DNA of 64,000 bases from GCA-2746605 sp963710615. GTDB taxonomy: Bacteria; Bacteroidota; Ignavibacteria; Ignavibacteriales; Melioribacteraceae. The notes under the pieces are model-generated. The model saw nothing but the letters and a program-made list of their open reading frames with translations, searched no databases and was not told where the DNA came from. Location of the stretch: the NCBI GenBank assembly GCA_963710615.1, contig CAVQBF010000027.1, positions 62,001-126,000 on the forward strand, in the 5' to 3' direction. This document shows, one piece after another, positions 1-9,754 of the stretch; position 1 is the stretch's first letter; every line of letters starts with the position of its first letter. A program made the translations under genes and the position numbers.

Positions 1-76
1 ATTGGCTAATCTCTTTTTCAGAGATAGTAATCGACCTATTATTAGTTGCTTTTGAAGTTTATCTCCATTACAAATT

Positions 77-2116
77 TTATCTAACCTCGGTGCCGGATTT
101 AACGGATGAATCAACTTCAATGATTTTAAGTTTTCCATCGGAATCATCAACAGCAAGAACCATTCCTTCGGATAATTGTCCAAATAACTTAGCAGGTTTT
201 AAATTACTAACGATTACAACTTTCTTATTTAGTAATTTTTCAGGTTCGTAACTTTGTGCAATCCCCGCAATTATTTGTTTTTCTTTTTCTCCAACTTTTA
301 CTTTTAGTTTAAGAAGTTTATCACTCTTTTTTATTTTTTCTGCACTTATAATTTCAGCAATCTTTAATTTAGTCTTAGAAAATTCATCATAAGTGATCTC
401 TTTGACTTTGGCTTCCTCATCTTCCTCAGCATTAGGAAGATTATCAAGTTGTTTTTGAATAACTTCATTCTCTATTTTCTTAAACAGTATTTCTGGTTCA
501 TTCAATATGTGACCTGATTTAAGATTATCTTTTCCGGAACTAAGCCAATCAGTTGGGTCTGAATTTAGCATTTCAAATATCTTGGAAGATGCAAAAGGTA
601 TCACTGGACTTAACATTTCGGAAAGAGTATATATTGTTTGTAGTGCAATATTTATAGTGTTCGCACATAATTCTTTATCACTCTTTACTGTTTTCCAAGG
701 TTCCGAATCATTAAAGTATTTATTTGCACTTCTGGCAAGATTCATAATTTCCAAAACTGCATCTTTAATTTTATAATGTTCCAGAAGCTCGGCAATTTTT
801 GAAGGATAGTTTTTAAGCTCATTTAATAAATTTTTATCTATTTCAGAAAGGTCACCACGAACCGGAACTTTACCGTCAAAATGCTTATGAGCAAATATGA
901 ATGTTCTATTAATGAAGTTGCCTAAAATATCGGCAAGCTCATTATTATTTTTCGCTTGAAATTCTTTCCAATAAAAATCTGTATCTTTGTTTTCAGGTAA
1001 ATTTGAAGCTAAGCAATATCTTAAAGAATCAGCTGAAAAAAGATCAAGAAACTCACTAACATCAATTCCCCAACCTCTTGATTTAGAAAACTTTTTCCCC
1101 TCAAAATTTAAAAACTCATTCGCAGGCACATTCTGCGGATAAATATATTGTTCCTCATTGTTCAAATTCCAGGCTCTAAGCATAGCCGGGAAAATTATAG
1201 TATGAAAAACAATATTATCCTTACCAATAAAAGCAACGTATTTTGTGTCTTCCGCTTGCCAATACTCTTTCCATAATTCGGGATTATTTCTTTCGAGCGA
1301 TAGTTTTTTAGTTGCAGAAATATAGCCGAGGACTGCTTCGAACCAAACATAAATTACTTTGCCAAGTGATTTATCTAGAGGAACTTTAATGCCCCAATCC
1401 AGATCACGAGTTACAGCCCGATCCCTAAGTCCATCTTGAAACCAGCCTCTGCAATATTGAAGTACATTATCTTTCCAGCCATACTTAGCATTCATTTCTT
1501 CAATATACTGTTCTAAAAAATCTTGATAATCACCTAAGGGAAAATACCAATGAGAAGTTTCCTTTAATTCAGGAGTATTTCCCGTAATTTTACTTTTAGG
1601 ATTGATTAGTTCATGTGGTTCATAAAGAGATCCGCATTTTTCACATTCATCAGAGCGGGCTTCTTCAAAGCCACACTTAGGACAGGTTCCTTCAACATAT
1701 CTATCCGGTAAAAACATTGCAGTTTTACTATCATAAAACTGCATTGATTTTTTTTCTTTTAATAATCCATTTTGATGATAATTTTTGAAAAAATCTTGGG
1801 CAGTATCATGATGAATCGGCAGACTGGTCCTTGAATATATATCGAAGCTCATTCCAAATTTTTCAAAAGCAGTTTTATTTGCTTCATGAAATCTATCAAT
1901 AATTACATTGGGACTAACATTTTCTTTGTCAGCTGAAATGGTAATCGGTACACCATGTTCATCGGAGCCGCAAATATAAATAACATCATCACCATTTAGC
2001 CTTTTGTAACGAACGTAAATATCAGCTGGTAAATAAGCCCCGCTTAAATGCCCTAAATGAATTGGTCCATTTGCATAAGGTAATGCAGAAGTAACAAGTA
2101 CTTTTTCTTTTTTCAA
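77..2116 (-). CDS. metG: Methionyl-tRNA synthetase
   Basis: Charges tRNA-Met (and initiator tRNA) with methionine in the cytoplasm. The 679-residue protein has the class I HIGH-type motif HLGH at residues 20-23, a zinc knuckle of paired CPKCG/CEKCG near 145-165, and a KFSKS (KMSKS-type) loop near residue 340. From about residue 575 it carries the EMAP/Trbp111-like tRNA-binding OB domain seen in long, dimeric MetG. The start is TTG: a TGA stop lies immediately upstream in frame and a GAGG ribosome binding site lies five bases before the TTG. It is monocistronic or last in its unit. The gene is complete and the family assignment is secure. Confidence 0.97.
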   Translation of the reverse strand: MKKEKVLVTSALPYANGPIHLGHLSGAYLPADIYVRYKRLNGDDVIYICGSDEHGVPITISADKENVSPNVIIDRFHEANKTAFEKFGMSFDIYSRTSLPIHHDTAQDFFKNYHQNGLLKEKKSMQFYDSKTAMFLPDRYVEGTCPKCGFEEARSDECEKCGSLYEPHELINPKSKITGNTPELKETSHWYFPLGDYQDFLEQYIEEMNAKYGWKDNVLQYCRGWFQDGLRDRAVTRDLDWGIKVPLDKSLGKVIYVWFEAVLGYISATKKLSLERNNPELWKEYWQAEDTKYVAFIGKDNIVFHTIIFPAMLRAWNLNNEEQYIYPQNVPANEFLNFEGKKFSKSRGWGIDVSEFLDLFSADSLRYCLASNLPENKDTDFYWKEFQAKNNNELADILGNFINRTFIFAHKHFDGKVPVRGDLSEIDKNLLNELKNYPSKIAELLEHYKIKDAVLEIMNLARSANKYFNDSEPWKTVKSDKELCANTINIALQTIYTLSEMLSPVIPFASSKIFEMLNSDPTDWLSSGKDNLKSGHILNEPEILFKKIENEVIQKQLDNLPNAEEDEEAKVKEITYDEFSKTKLKIAEIISAEKIKKSDKLLKLKVKVGEKEKQIIAGIAQSYEPEKLLNKKVVIVSNLKPAKLFGQLSEGMVLAVDDSDGKLKIIEVDSSVKSGTEVR

Positions 2117-2211
2117 TCATGCCTCAACAAATTCAAAAATAAATTTAAATATACGTATAATTTAATTTGATATTAAATCTATTGAAAAAGAAATTGCAGG
2201 TTCTGGGGAAT

Positions 2212-2256
2212 AAAAAAAGTGAATTCTTAGAATAAAATAGGAACTCACTTTTTAAA
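2212..2256 (-). terminator. Rho-independent terminator after the acyl-CoA ligase
   Basis: Nine-base complementary arms (AAAAAGTGA / TCACTTTTT) flank a loop that contains a further TTC/GAA pairing. Read on the minus strand the hairpin ends in a run of T. It lies between the stop of the acyl-CoA ligase and the start of metG, so it should end transcription of the ligase gene. Confidence 0.7.
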
Positions 2257-2293
2257 ATAAAGGTGTAAATGAATAATCGATTAAACAAACTAA

Positions 2294-4111
2294 CTAATTT
2301 TGCATCTCCTTATACATATCTTCAATTAAATCTTTATATCTTGCTTCAATAACGTTACGCTTTAACTTTAATGAGGGAGTCATTTCCCCAGCTTCAATTG
2401 TAAATGGTTTGTTAAGTAAAGTAAATTTTCTAACTTTTTCAAAACTTGCTAATTTTTTCTGAAAAGAAGCAAATTCCTGCTGCATCATATCATCAATTTG
2501 TTTTAATTTTATTAAATCCTCATTACTTGAATATGCAATTCTATGTGCATCGGCATATTCTTTTAGGGCTTCAAAATCGGGAACAATAAGGGCACTTATA
2601 AACATCCGCTTATCACCAATAATTATGAACTGATCTATGTATTTACTTCCCAAAAATAGATTTTCAATTGGTGTTGGAGCAATATATTTTCCGCCAGAAG
2701 TTTTAAAGAGACTTTTCTTTCTATCTGTTATTAAGAGAAATCCTTCAGCATCAAAAACACCGATATCACCTGTGTGCAGCCAACCATCTTTAATTACATC
2801 TTTAGTTTCCTTTTTCTTTTTGTAATAACCTTGCATTATATTCGGTCCGCTTGCAAGTATTTCTCCATCTTTCGCAATTTTAACTTCAACGCCCGGAATG
2901 GTTTTACCAACACTGCCAAACTTGTAATCATTCTCTCTATTAACTGCAATTACGGGTGAAGATTCCGTCAAACCATAACCTTCAAGAACCAAAATTCCAA
3001 CAGCTTCAAAAAATACTCCAAGGTCTCTAGCAAGAGCAGCACCACCGGAGATGAAAAATCTGAGATTTCCACCTGTTACACTCCTCAATTTTGAAAAAAC
3101 TAATTTATCGGCAAGTTTATGCTTAATAGTTAGTGAAATTGGGATTGACTCCTCAGTCCTTTTTAATTGAGCGTATTCTTGACCAACAGTAACTCCCCAA
3201 TTAAATATTTTTTGTTTCTTCTCTGGTTGTTTTTCAACGTTTCTCATAATTTTATTATACATTCTCTCAAACAGTCTAGGCACCCCTGTCATAACAGTTG
3301 GTTTAATTTCACCCATATTTAATGAAATTTTTTCTATACCTTCTGCAAATGCTACAGTCGATCCACAAGCAAGAGCAAGATAGTAACCTGCCATTCGCTC
3401 AAAAATGTGACTTAGCGGGAGGAATGACAAAAATGTATCTTTATCTGTAACAGATATAACTTCGCACGCAGATTTAACATTTGATAAAATATTTTTATGA
3501 GTTAACATTACACCTTTAGGCTCACCAGTTGTGCCAGATGTATAAATGATAGTACATAAGTCATCTTCTTTTGAAAGCTCTAAATGAGTTTGAAAATGTT
3601 CATGATGATCGTCTTTGAAAAGTTTGCCTTTCTCTAGGACTGCATTAAATGTATAAACCCCAGCTTCACCTTCGGGATCTTCATTATTCATATTGATAAT
3701 AAACTTAAGATTTTTACATTTAGATTTTATCTTTAATACTTTATTAAGTTGAAATTTTGTTGAAACAATAATCCCAACTGATTCTGAGTTATTCAACATG
3801 TATTCGATGCTATCGGAAGTTGATATTGGGTACAGAGGCACGTCTACCCCGCCTAGGCAAAGTATCGCTAAATCAGAGTAGTACCACTCAGGTCTGTTTT
3901 CAGAAATTATTGCAACTTTATCTTCTCTTTTAACACCAAGAGATGTAAGACCAAGAGCAAAATTTTCCACAATCTCTCTTACTTCGGCAAAATCAATATC
4001 AATATATTTACCTTCTACCTTATGTTTAAGATATGTCTTGTTCGATCCATAAGTTTTAGTAACAACATCGAACATCTCTGGGATTGTTTTAAAATTTTGA
4101 ATAGGTGGCAT
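2294..4111 (-). CDS. Long-chain acyl-CoA synthetase (AMP-forming)
   Basis: Activates fatty acids to acyl-CoA through an acyl-adenylate. The 605 residues carry the whole ANL-superfamily signature: the P-loop-like YTSGTTGEPKGVMLTH near residue 190, the adenine-binding GYGLTESSP near 380, TGDIG near 450 and the hinge/catalytic DRKKSLFKTSGGKY near 465. Length and the long-chain-type linker match the FadD15/FAA1 branch rather than acetyl-CoA synthetases. It has its own downstream hairpin, and a separate gene lies 73 bases upstream. Substrate chain length is inferred from family membership only. Confidence 0.93.
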   Translation of the reverse strand: MPPIQNFKTIPEMFDVVTKTYGSNKTYLKHKVEGKYIDIDFAEVREIVENFALGLTSLGVKREDKVAIISENRPEWYYSDLAILCLGGVDVPLYPISTSDSIEYMLNNSESVGIIVSTKFQLNKVLKIKSKCKNLKFIINMNNEDPEGEAGVYTFNAVLEKGKLFKDDHHEHFQTHLELSKEDDLCTIIYTSGTTGEPKGVMLTHKNILSNVKSACEVISVTDKDTFLSFLPLSHIFERMAGYYLALACGSTVAFAEGIEKISLNMGEIKPTVMTGVPRLFERMYNKIMRNVEKQPEKKQKIFNWGVTVGQEYAQLKRTEESIPISLTIKHKLADKLVFSKLRSVTGGNLRFFISGGAALARDLGVFFEAVGILVLEGYGLTESSPVIAVNRENDYKFGSVGKTIPGVEVKIAKDGEILASGPNIMQGYYKKKKETKDVIKDGWLHTGDIGVFDAEGFLLITDRKKSLFKTSGGKYIAPTPIENLFLGSKYIDQFIIIGDKRMFISALIVPDFEALKEYADAHRIAYSSNEDLIKLKQIDDMMQQEFASFQKKLASFEKVRKFTLLNKPFTIEAGEMTPSLKLKRNVIEARYKDLIEDMYKEMQN

Positions 4112-4184
4112 GTTTACTCCTTCAAAAAATTTATCAAAGATAACTCCGAATGGCTAAAAAAGCAACAATTTACACTACAATTTA

Positions 4185-5297
4185 TTAGACTTTTATAAAA
4201 ATCTTTTTACTGTATAAAATCCACATTAGTCCTAACCAAATAACTATATAGACAATTGCCCATGCTAATGAAGCATTTATTGGAGATAGCCAGCTTTCAA
4301 AAAGATTGGAATAAAGAAAAGTTTTTAAAGTAATTTCGTTCCCTTCATAATTGAATTTTATCAAATACATAAGTTTAGCAACTATTCCTGAAAGGAAAAA
4401 TACAGTAATTGCGTTCATACCATACACTTGAAAAGGCTTTATCCACCACTTTATTCCTTTTACATCTATGAGCCAAAAACAAACTGCCAGAAAATTAAGT
4501 GCAAGTCCTCCAGTATAAAGTACGTACGAACTTGTCCAAAGACTTTTATTCATTGGGAACCATCCATCCCAAACATAACCGGTAAACATTAATAAACTTG
4601 AAAAAACAAATAACCAAACCGTTTTATTTGTTTTATCATTTGCGGATTGAAGCCAATGTCCCGTTAAAATACCAATTAAAGTTGAAGATATGGCTGGCAG
4701 AGTACTCAGAATACCTTCTGGATCCCAAACCTTAGTAGAAGACCACATGTGGCCACTTAGAAGAAGATTATCTAACCAAGCTGCAAGATTAGTTGTTTTT
4801 TCTAAATTCGAAGGTCCAACTCCTGGCACTGGAATAAACATCATTAAGATCCAATATATCACTAAAAAGAATACTGTTAAATATATTTGAACTTTTAGTG
4901 ATGATTTAAGAAATAAAAATGAAGAAATAAGGTAAACAACAGCAATCCTTTGGAGTACTCCCGGAATTCTTATAGCAGAAAAATCAAAATAAGGAAATCC
5001 ATTTAGGAATAGGCCCAAACCAAATAAAATTAAACTTCTACGTAACACATTCATAAGTAGCTTAAATTGATCATCACCTCTTTCTTTTCTTTTGGATAGC
5101 GAAAGAGTAATAGCAACTCCTACAATAAAAAGAAAAAATGGAAATATTAAATCAGTAGGTGTACATCCATGCCATTCAGCATGTTTTAAGGGTGGATAAA
5201 TTGAACCCCAAGATCCTGGATTATTTACTAAGATCATCCCAGCAATTGTTATACCTCTAAATACATCAAGTGAAATTAACCGTTCTTGTTTTTCCAT
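4185..5297 (-). CDS. DUF5009/HGSNAT-like polytopic membrane protein (putative acyltransferase)
   Basis: 370-residue integral membrane protein with about ten hydrophobic segments. The N-terminus carries the family hallmark RLISLDVFRGITIAGMILVNNPG, followed by a conserved HAEWHGCTPTDLIFPFF segment around residues 38-55 with the histidine and aspartate expected in the transmembrane acetyl-transfer family (DUF5009/DUF1624, related to heparan-alpha-glucosaminide N-acetyltransferase and NagX). Members are thought to move acetyl groups from cytoplasmic acetyl-CoA to sugars outside the membrane. The actual substrate cannot be told from sequence. It lies 73 bases upstream of the acyl-CoA ligase on the same strand, so co-transcription is possible. 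Confidence 0.85.
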   Translation of the reverse strand: MEKQERLISLDVFRGITIAGMILVNNPGSWGSIYPPLKHAEWHGCTPTDLIFPFFLFIVGVAITLSLSKRKERGDDQFKLLMNVLRRSLILFGLGLFLNGFPYFDFSAIRIPGVLQRIAVVYLISSFLFLKSSLKVQIYLTVFFLVIYWILMMFIPVPGVGPSNLEKTTNLAAWLDNLLLSGHMWSSTKVWDPEGILSTLPAISSTLIGILTGHWLQSANDKTNKTVWLFVFSSLLMFTGYVWDGWFPMNKSLWTSSYVLYTGGLALNFLAVCFWLIDVKGIKWWIKPFQVYGMNAITVFFLSGIVAKLMYLIKFNYEGNEITLKTFLYSNLFESWLSPINASLAWAIVYIVIWLGLMWILYSKKIFIKV

Positions 5298-5407
5298 GTC
5301 ATTCTTTTTTAGTGAATTTAAATTAATTACAATAACCTATATTTACAATTAGTTAAATTAGTACGATAATATATGAATACAAAAAATATTTAAATAAATT
5401 TTTATGG

Positions 5408-5436
5408 TTGACTACTATTCAAATTATCTATTTCTT
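5408..5436 (+). promoter_or_regulatory. Candidate promoter for the YqaA-type gene
   Basis: The 186-base divergent gap between the DUF5009 gene and the YqaA-type gene is very AT-rich and contains TTGACT as a plausible -35 element with AT-rich sequence downstream. No clear -10 element at standard spacing is visible, so this is a weak call. Confidence 0.25.
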
Positions 5437-5483
5437 TATAAGCTAAATTTACATTTACATATTACTATTAAAAAGTTTTCCAT

Positions 5484-6098
5484 ATGAAATATATCAGAAA
5501 AATTTATGATTGGGTTCTTCATTGGGCTCAGACACCTTATGGTCCATTAGCACTGTTTTTATTGGCTTTTGCAGAGTCTTCATTCTTCCCAATACCTCCA
5601 GATGCATTGTTAATTGCGCTTGCATTGGGTGCGAGAAGTAAATCATTTAAATTCGCTGCAATATGTACTATTGCGTCAGTACTAGGTGCTCTTCTGGGTT
5701 ATGCGATTGGTTACTTTGTCTGGTGGGAAGGGACTAATGAATTTTCAGTTGTTGCTAACTTTTTCTTTACTAATATACCTGGCTTTACGGAACAGCTTTT
5801 CTTCCAAGTCAAAGAGCTTTATGATGAATGGAATTTCTGGATAATTTTTACAGCAGGTTTTACTCCAATACCTTATAAAGTATTTACTGTAACCGGCGGT
5901 GCATTTGATGTAAATATTTTTCTTTTCATTATTGCATCGGTTATTGGTCGAGCAGGAAGATTTTTCTTAGTCTCGTTTTTAATATGGAAATTCGGTGAAC
6001 ATATACAAAGTTTCATTGATAAATATTTCAATTGGTTAGCAATAGGTTTTACTGTATTACTTGTAGGTGGCTTTGTAGGGATCAAATATCTGTTTTAA
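5484..6098 (+). CDS. YqaA-type SNARE-associated/VTT-domain membrane protein
   Basis: 204-residue inner-membrane protein of the YqaA/DedA-like (VTT domain) group, which is linked to membrane homeostasis and possibly lipid flipping. Features visible are an amphipathic start, the conserved FAESSFFPIPPDALLIALALG block at about residues 29-49, a G-rich reentrant segment (ASVLGALLGYAIGY) and the second conserved block TAGFTPIPYKVFTVTGGAF near 125-143. Four or five hydrophobic spans are apparent. It is the only plus-strand gene in the first 55 kb and converges on transketolase. The biochemical role in this organism is not determinable. Confidence 0.85.
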   Translation: MKYIRKIYDWVLHWAQTPYGPLALFLLAFAESSFFPIPPDALLIALALGARSKSFKFAAICTIASVLGALLGYAIGYFVWWEGTNEFSVVANFFFTNIPGFTEQLFFQVKELYDEWNFWIIFTAGFTPIPYKVFTVTGGAFDVNIFLFIIASVIGRAGRFFLVSFLIWKFGEHIQSFIDKYFNWLAIGFTVLLVGGFVGIKYLF

Positions 6099-6149
6099 TT
6101 AGTATATCATAATTAAGCAATCTTTTTACCTAATCATTACACTTACGAA

Positions 6150-6181
6150 TATATCTACACTCAATAGTTAGATATAATTTT
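6150..6181 (+). terminator. Possible terminator between the convergent YqaA-type gene and tkt
   Basis: An 8-bp inverted repeat TATATCTA / TAGATATA with an 11-base loop is followed on the plus strand by ATTTTT. It lies 50 bases after the YqaA-type stop. The stem is AT-only apart from one pair, so stability is modest. Confidence 0.4.
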
Positions 6182-6184
6182 TGC

Positions 6185-8197
6185 TTACCTCAATACCGAT
6201 TTAGCTTTTGCAACAATGTTCTTAACAGTAAAGCCATAATTTTCAAAAACAATATTCTGCGGTGCGGAAGAACCATACTTACCATCAATAGATACTGAAA
6301 CTCCTTCTAAACCAATATATTTTTCCCAACCCTGGCTAACACCGGCTTCTATTGATATTCTTGCTTTAACAGATTTTGGTAAAACAGACTCTTTATATCT
6401 ATCAGTCTGCATTTCAAATATTTCCCAACTTGGAAAACTTACAACGCGAGTTTTTATTCCTTCTTTCTCTAAAACCTCAGCTGACTGAATCGATAAATCA
6501 ACTTCAGAACCGCTTGCCATAATAATTAATTGAGGTTTACCTTTACATTCCTTTAAAATATAAGCACCTTTGTTTACACCTTCAGCTGATGCGTAAATTG
6601 TTCTATCAATAATTTTTAAATTTTGCCTTGTTAAAGCTAGTGCCACAGGGCTTTCTTTATGTTCAAGTGCAAATTTCCAAGCTTGTGCAGTTTCATTTGC
6701 ATCTGATGGACGAATTAGAATTAATCCAGGAATCGCCCGCAGTGAAGCCATTTGCTCAACCGGTTGATGAGTTGGGCCATCTTCACCGACACCAATGCTA
6801 TCATGCGTAAAAACATAAATTGGTTTTATTTTTGAAATTGAGGCTAACCTAATAGAAGGTCTTAAATAATCAACAAATACCAAGAATGTACCTCCATAAG
6901 GTACTAAACCGCCATAAATAGCAATTCCATTCATTATTGCAGCCATAGCGTGTTCCCTTACACCATATCTTACATATCTTCCTTCAGGGGATTGATTATT
7001 AAAATCTTTGTACCCTTTCAGGTCTGTGTTGTTTGAAGGTGTTAAATCTGCTGAACCGCCAAATAGTGAGGGTAGTTCAGAAACTATTGCGTTTAAGACT
7101 TTTCCGGAAGCAGAGCGGGTTGCCATTGTATCGCCGTAATTTTCGAACTTAGGTAATTTATTTATCCAAGCATTTCCTAATTTTCCACTCAACATTTTAT
7201 TTAACAGTCTAGCTTCTTCCGGATATTTTTCCTTATATTTTTTTAGTAATTCATTCCACTTTGCTTCTTCTCTTTTACCATTACTTTTTACTGTCTCAAA
7301 ATGCTTAGAAACTTCTTTCGGAATATAAAAATTTTTATTTGTTGGAAATCCTAAATTTGCCTTTGTTAGTTTTAATTCCTCATCGCCCAATGGGGAACCA
7401 TGAATTTCTGATGTCCCTTGTTTATTAGGACTGCCTTGCCCAATATTCGTTTTAGTAATAATAATAGAGGGTTTACCAGTTTCCCTTTGTGCAGTTTTAA
7501 CTGCTTTTTCTAAGCTTTTAAGATCAGTAACATCCTTAACTGTTTGAACATGCCAATGATAAGACTCAAATCTTTTTTGAACATCGTCTGAATAAGAAAG
7601 TGAAGTAGGGCCATCAATAGTGATTCCATTATCATCATAAAATAGAATAACTTTACCAAGTTTATTGTGACCAGCAAATGAAGCTGCTTCGTGAGAAATA
7701 CCTTCCATTAAATCACCGTCACCCGCCTCTATAAATATGAAATGATCAAATAGGTTGAATCCCCTTTTATTAAATCTACTTGCCAAATGCTTTTGTGCAA
7801 CAGCCATTCCAATAGCATTTGTTAGGCCTTGTCCTAATGGGCCTGTTGTGGTTTCAACACCGGGAGCAACACCATACTCAGGATGACCTGGAGTTTTGCT
7901 ATGCCATTGTCTAAAATTCTTAAGTTCTTTAAGCGATAGTTTATAACCGGAAAGATGCAGAATACTATATAGAAGCATACTACCGTGACCGCCTGAAAGT
8001 ATAAAACGATCTCTGTTTATCCATTTTGGGTTTGTCGGATTATGTTTCATAATTTTCTTGTATAATAAATAAGCAATAGGGGCAACTCCCATCGGCATTC
8101 CTGGATGCCCGGATTTTGCTTTTTGAACTCCATCCGCTGCTAGCAACCTTATTGTATTTATACTTTTTTCTTCTATAGATTTGCGCATTTTTGACAT
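6185..8197 (-). CDS. tkt: Transketolase
   Basis: Thiamine-diphosphate enzyme of the non-oxidative pentose phosphate pathway. It moves two-carbon ketol units between sugar phosphates. The 670 residues match full-length transketolase: N-terminal ThDP-binding domain with the GDGDLMEGISHEA motif near residue 160, metal ligands DDNGITIDG, a central pyrimidine domain beginning around residue 355 with the catalytic-region GVREHAMAAIMNG near 420, the HDSIGVGEDGPTHQP substrate loop near 465 and a C-terminal domain. Start is ATG. It follows fumC 148 bases downstream with a terminator in between, so it is probably expressed separately. Confidence 0.97.
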   Translation of the reverse strand: MSKMRKSIEEKSINTIRLLAADGVQKAKSGHPGMPMGVAPIAYLLYKKIMKHNPTNPKWINRDRFILSGGHGSMLLYSILHLSGYKLSLKELKNFRQWHSKTPGHPEYGVAPGVETTTGPLGQGLTNAIGMAVAQKHLASRFNKRGFNLFDHFIFIEAGDGDLMEGISHEAASFAGHNKLGKVILFYDDNGITIDGPTSLSYSDDVQKRFESYHWHVQTVKDVTDLKSLEKAVKTAQRETGKPSIIITKTNIGQGSPNKQGTSEIHGSPLGDEELKLTKANLGFPTNKNFYIPKEVSKHFETVKSNGKREEAKWNELLKKYKEKYPEEARLLNKMLSGKLGNAWINKLPKFENYGDTMATRSASGKVLNAIVSELPSLFGGSADLTPSNNTDLKGYKDFNNQSPEGRYVRYGVREHAMAAIMNGIAIYGGLVPYGGTFLVFVDYLRPSIRLASISKIKPIYVFTHDSIGVGEDGPTHQPVEQMASLRAIPGLILIRPSDANETAQAWKFALEHKESPVALALTRQNLKIIDRTIYASAEGVNKGAYILKECKGKPQLIIMASGSEVDLSIQSAEVLEKEGIKTRVVSFPSWEIFEMQTDRYKESVLPKSVKARISIEAGVSQGWEKYIGLEGVSVSIDGKYGSSAPQNIVFENYGFTVKNIVAKAKSVLR

Positions 8198-8300
8198 TGG
8201 TTACCTTTTAAAGTTTGTATATGAAATGAAATAAATAATAATAATAAATTTAAGAAATTTATGAGATAATTTTATTGGGTGGATTAGAAGTTAAATAAAT

Positions 8301-8333
8301 AAATTGGGGTTACATAACCAAGCAACCCCAATT
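8301..8333 (-). terminator. Rho-independent terminator after fumC
   Basis: An 11-bp perfect stem AAATTGGGGTT / AACCCCAATTT with a 12-base loop lies just after the fumC stop. On the minus strand it runs into TTTATTTATTT. This is the strongest terminator hairpin in the first 10 kb. Confidence 0.82.
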
Positions 8334-8344
8334 TAATAATTGAA

Positions 8345-9736
8345 CTAAGCTTTTGGACCTACCATATTTTCTGGTCTTACAAACTCTTTAAATTGTTCAG
8401 AGGTTAAAAGTCCAAGAGCAACAGCGGCTTCTTCAAGTGTAGTATTTTCTGCATGTGCTTTCTTGGCAATTTTTGCAGCATTATCATAGCCAACGTGAGG
8501 ATTGAGTGCTGTTACTAACATCAATGAATTTGTAAGATGTTTATTAATATTTACTTTGTTCGCTTCAATTCCAACAACACAATTATCTGTAAAGCTCTCT
8601 GATGCATCAGCAAGTAATCTTATTGACTGGAGTAGATTATAGATCATAACCGGTTTAAATACATTTAGTTCAAAATTACCGCTAGCACCGCCAAAATTTA
8701 TCGCAGTATCATTTCCCATAACTTGACAGCAAACCATTGTTAAAGCTTCTGATTGAGTTGGGTTAACTTTTCCAGGCATGATTGAACTACCTGGTTCATT
8801 TGCCGGAAGATTTAATTCACCAATTCCACATCGCGGACCTGAACCCAGCCACCTGACATCATTTGCAATTTTCATTAATGAAGAGGCCAAAGTTTTCATT
8901 ACTCCGCTTGCTTCAACAATAGCATCATGTGCCGCCAGAGCTTCAAATTTATTAGGAGCTGTCACAAATTTCAATTTTGTTATTTCAGAAATTTTTTCCG
9001 CTGCCAATTCTGCAAATTTAGGATGAGTATTTAATCCAGTACCTACGGCAGTTCCTCCCAATGCCAACTCAGAAAGTCGAGGCAAGCAGCTTTTTATTCG
9101 TTCTAGTCCGTTATCTAATTGTTGAACATAACCGGAAAATTCTTGACCTAACGTCAAAGGAACAGCATCCATTAGATGTGTTCTTCCAATTTTAATTACA
9201 TCTTTAAATTCCTCTGTTTTTATAGCCAGAGCATCTCTTAATTTAGTAATCATTGGTATAAGTCTTCTATTTATTTCTTCAACAGCTGCAATGTGCATAG
9301 CTGTTGGGAAAGTATCATTTGATGATTGCGCTTTATTTACATCATCATTTGGATGAATTGGTTTTTTACTCCCTAACTCTCCACCTGAGATTTCAATTGC
9401 CCTGTTTGCGATTACTTCGTTGGAGTTCATGTTAGTTTGTGTACCACTTCCGGTTTGCCAAACAACTAATGGGAAATGATTATCCAATTTTCCGATAATT
9501 ACTTCATCAGCAGCCTGCGCAATCAATTTAGTCTTCTCATCCGTAATCATTCCGAGTTCATTATTTGTTAAAACCGCTGCTTTTTTAAGTATTCCTAAAG
9601 CTCTTATAATCTCGCGTGGAAAGGTCTCTCCCCCGATCTTAAAATTCATTAATGATCTTGCCGTTTGAGCGCCATAATACTTATTTGATGGTACTTTAAC
9701 TTCCCCCATTGTATCGGTTTCAATTCTGTATTCCAT
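8345..9736 (-). CDS. fumC: Class II fumarate hydratase
   Basis: Interconverts fumarate and malate in the TCA cycle. Iron-independent tetrameric class II enzyme of 463 residues, the usual FumC length. The family signature GSSIMPGKVNP is present near residue 317, the substrate-binding GSGTQTNMNSNEV near 96-108, and the B-site/catalytic HPNDDVNKAQSSND near 126-139. Start ATG at 9736. It sits 18 bases downstream of the NlpC/P60 lipoprotein gene, at the end of the EutN-sigma factor-NlpC string. Confidence 0.97.
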   Translation of the reverse strand: MEYRIETDTMGEVKVPSNKYYGAQTARSLMNFKIGGETFPREIIRALGILKKAAVLTNNELGMITDEKTKLIAQAADEVIIGKLDNHFPLVVWQTGSGTQTNMNSNEVIANRAIEISGGELGSKKPIHPNDDVNKAQSSNDTFPTAMHIAAVEEINRRLIPMITKLRDALAIKTEEFKDVIKIGRTHLMDAVPLTLGQEFSGYVQQLDNGLERIKSCLPRLSELALGGTAVGTGLNTHPKFAELAAEKISEITKLKFVTAPNKFEALAAHDAIVEASGVMKTLASSLMKIANDVRWLGSGPRCGIGELNLPANEPGSSIMPGKVNPTQSEALTMVCCQVMGNDTAINFGGASGNFELNVFKPVMIYNLLQSIRLLADASESFTDNCVVGIEANKVNINKHLTNSLMLVTALNPHVGYDNAAKIAKKAHAENTTLEEAAVALGLLTSEQFKEFVRPENMVGPKA

Positions 9737-9754
9737 ATTTGCCTCAATGTTTAA

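Noticed and set aside
1..76. Open minus-strand frame reading DKICNGDKLQKQLIIGRL past the window start
   Set aside because: Could be the start of a gene downstream of metG, but there is no clear start codon or ribosome binding site and only about 25 codons are visible, so I do not call it.
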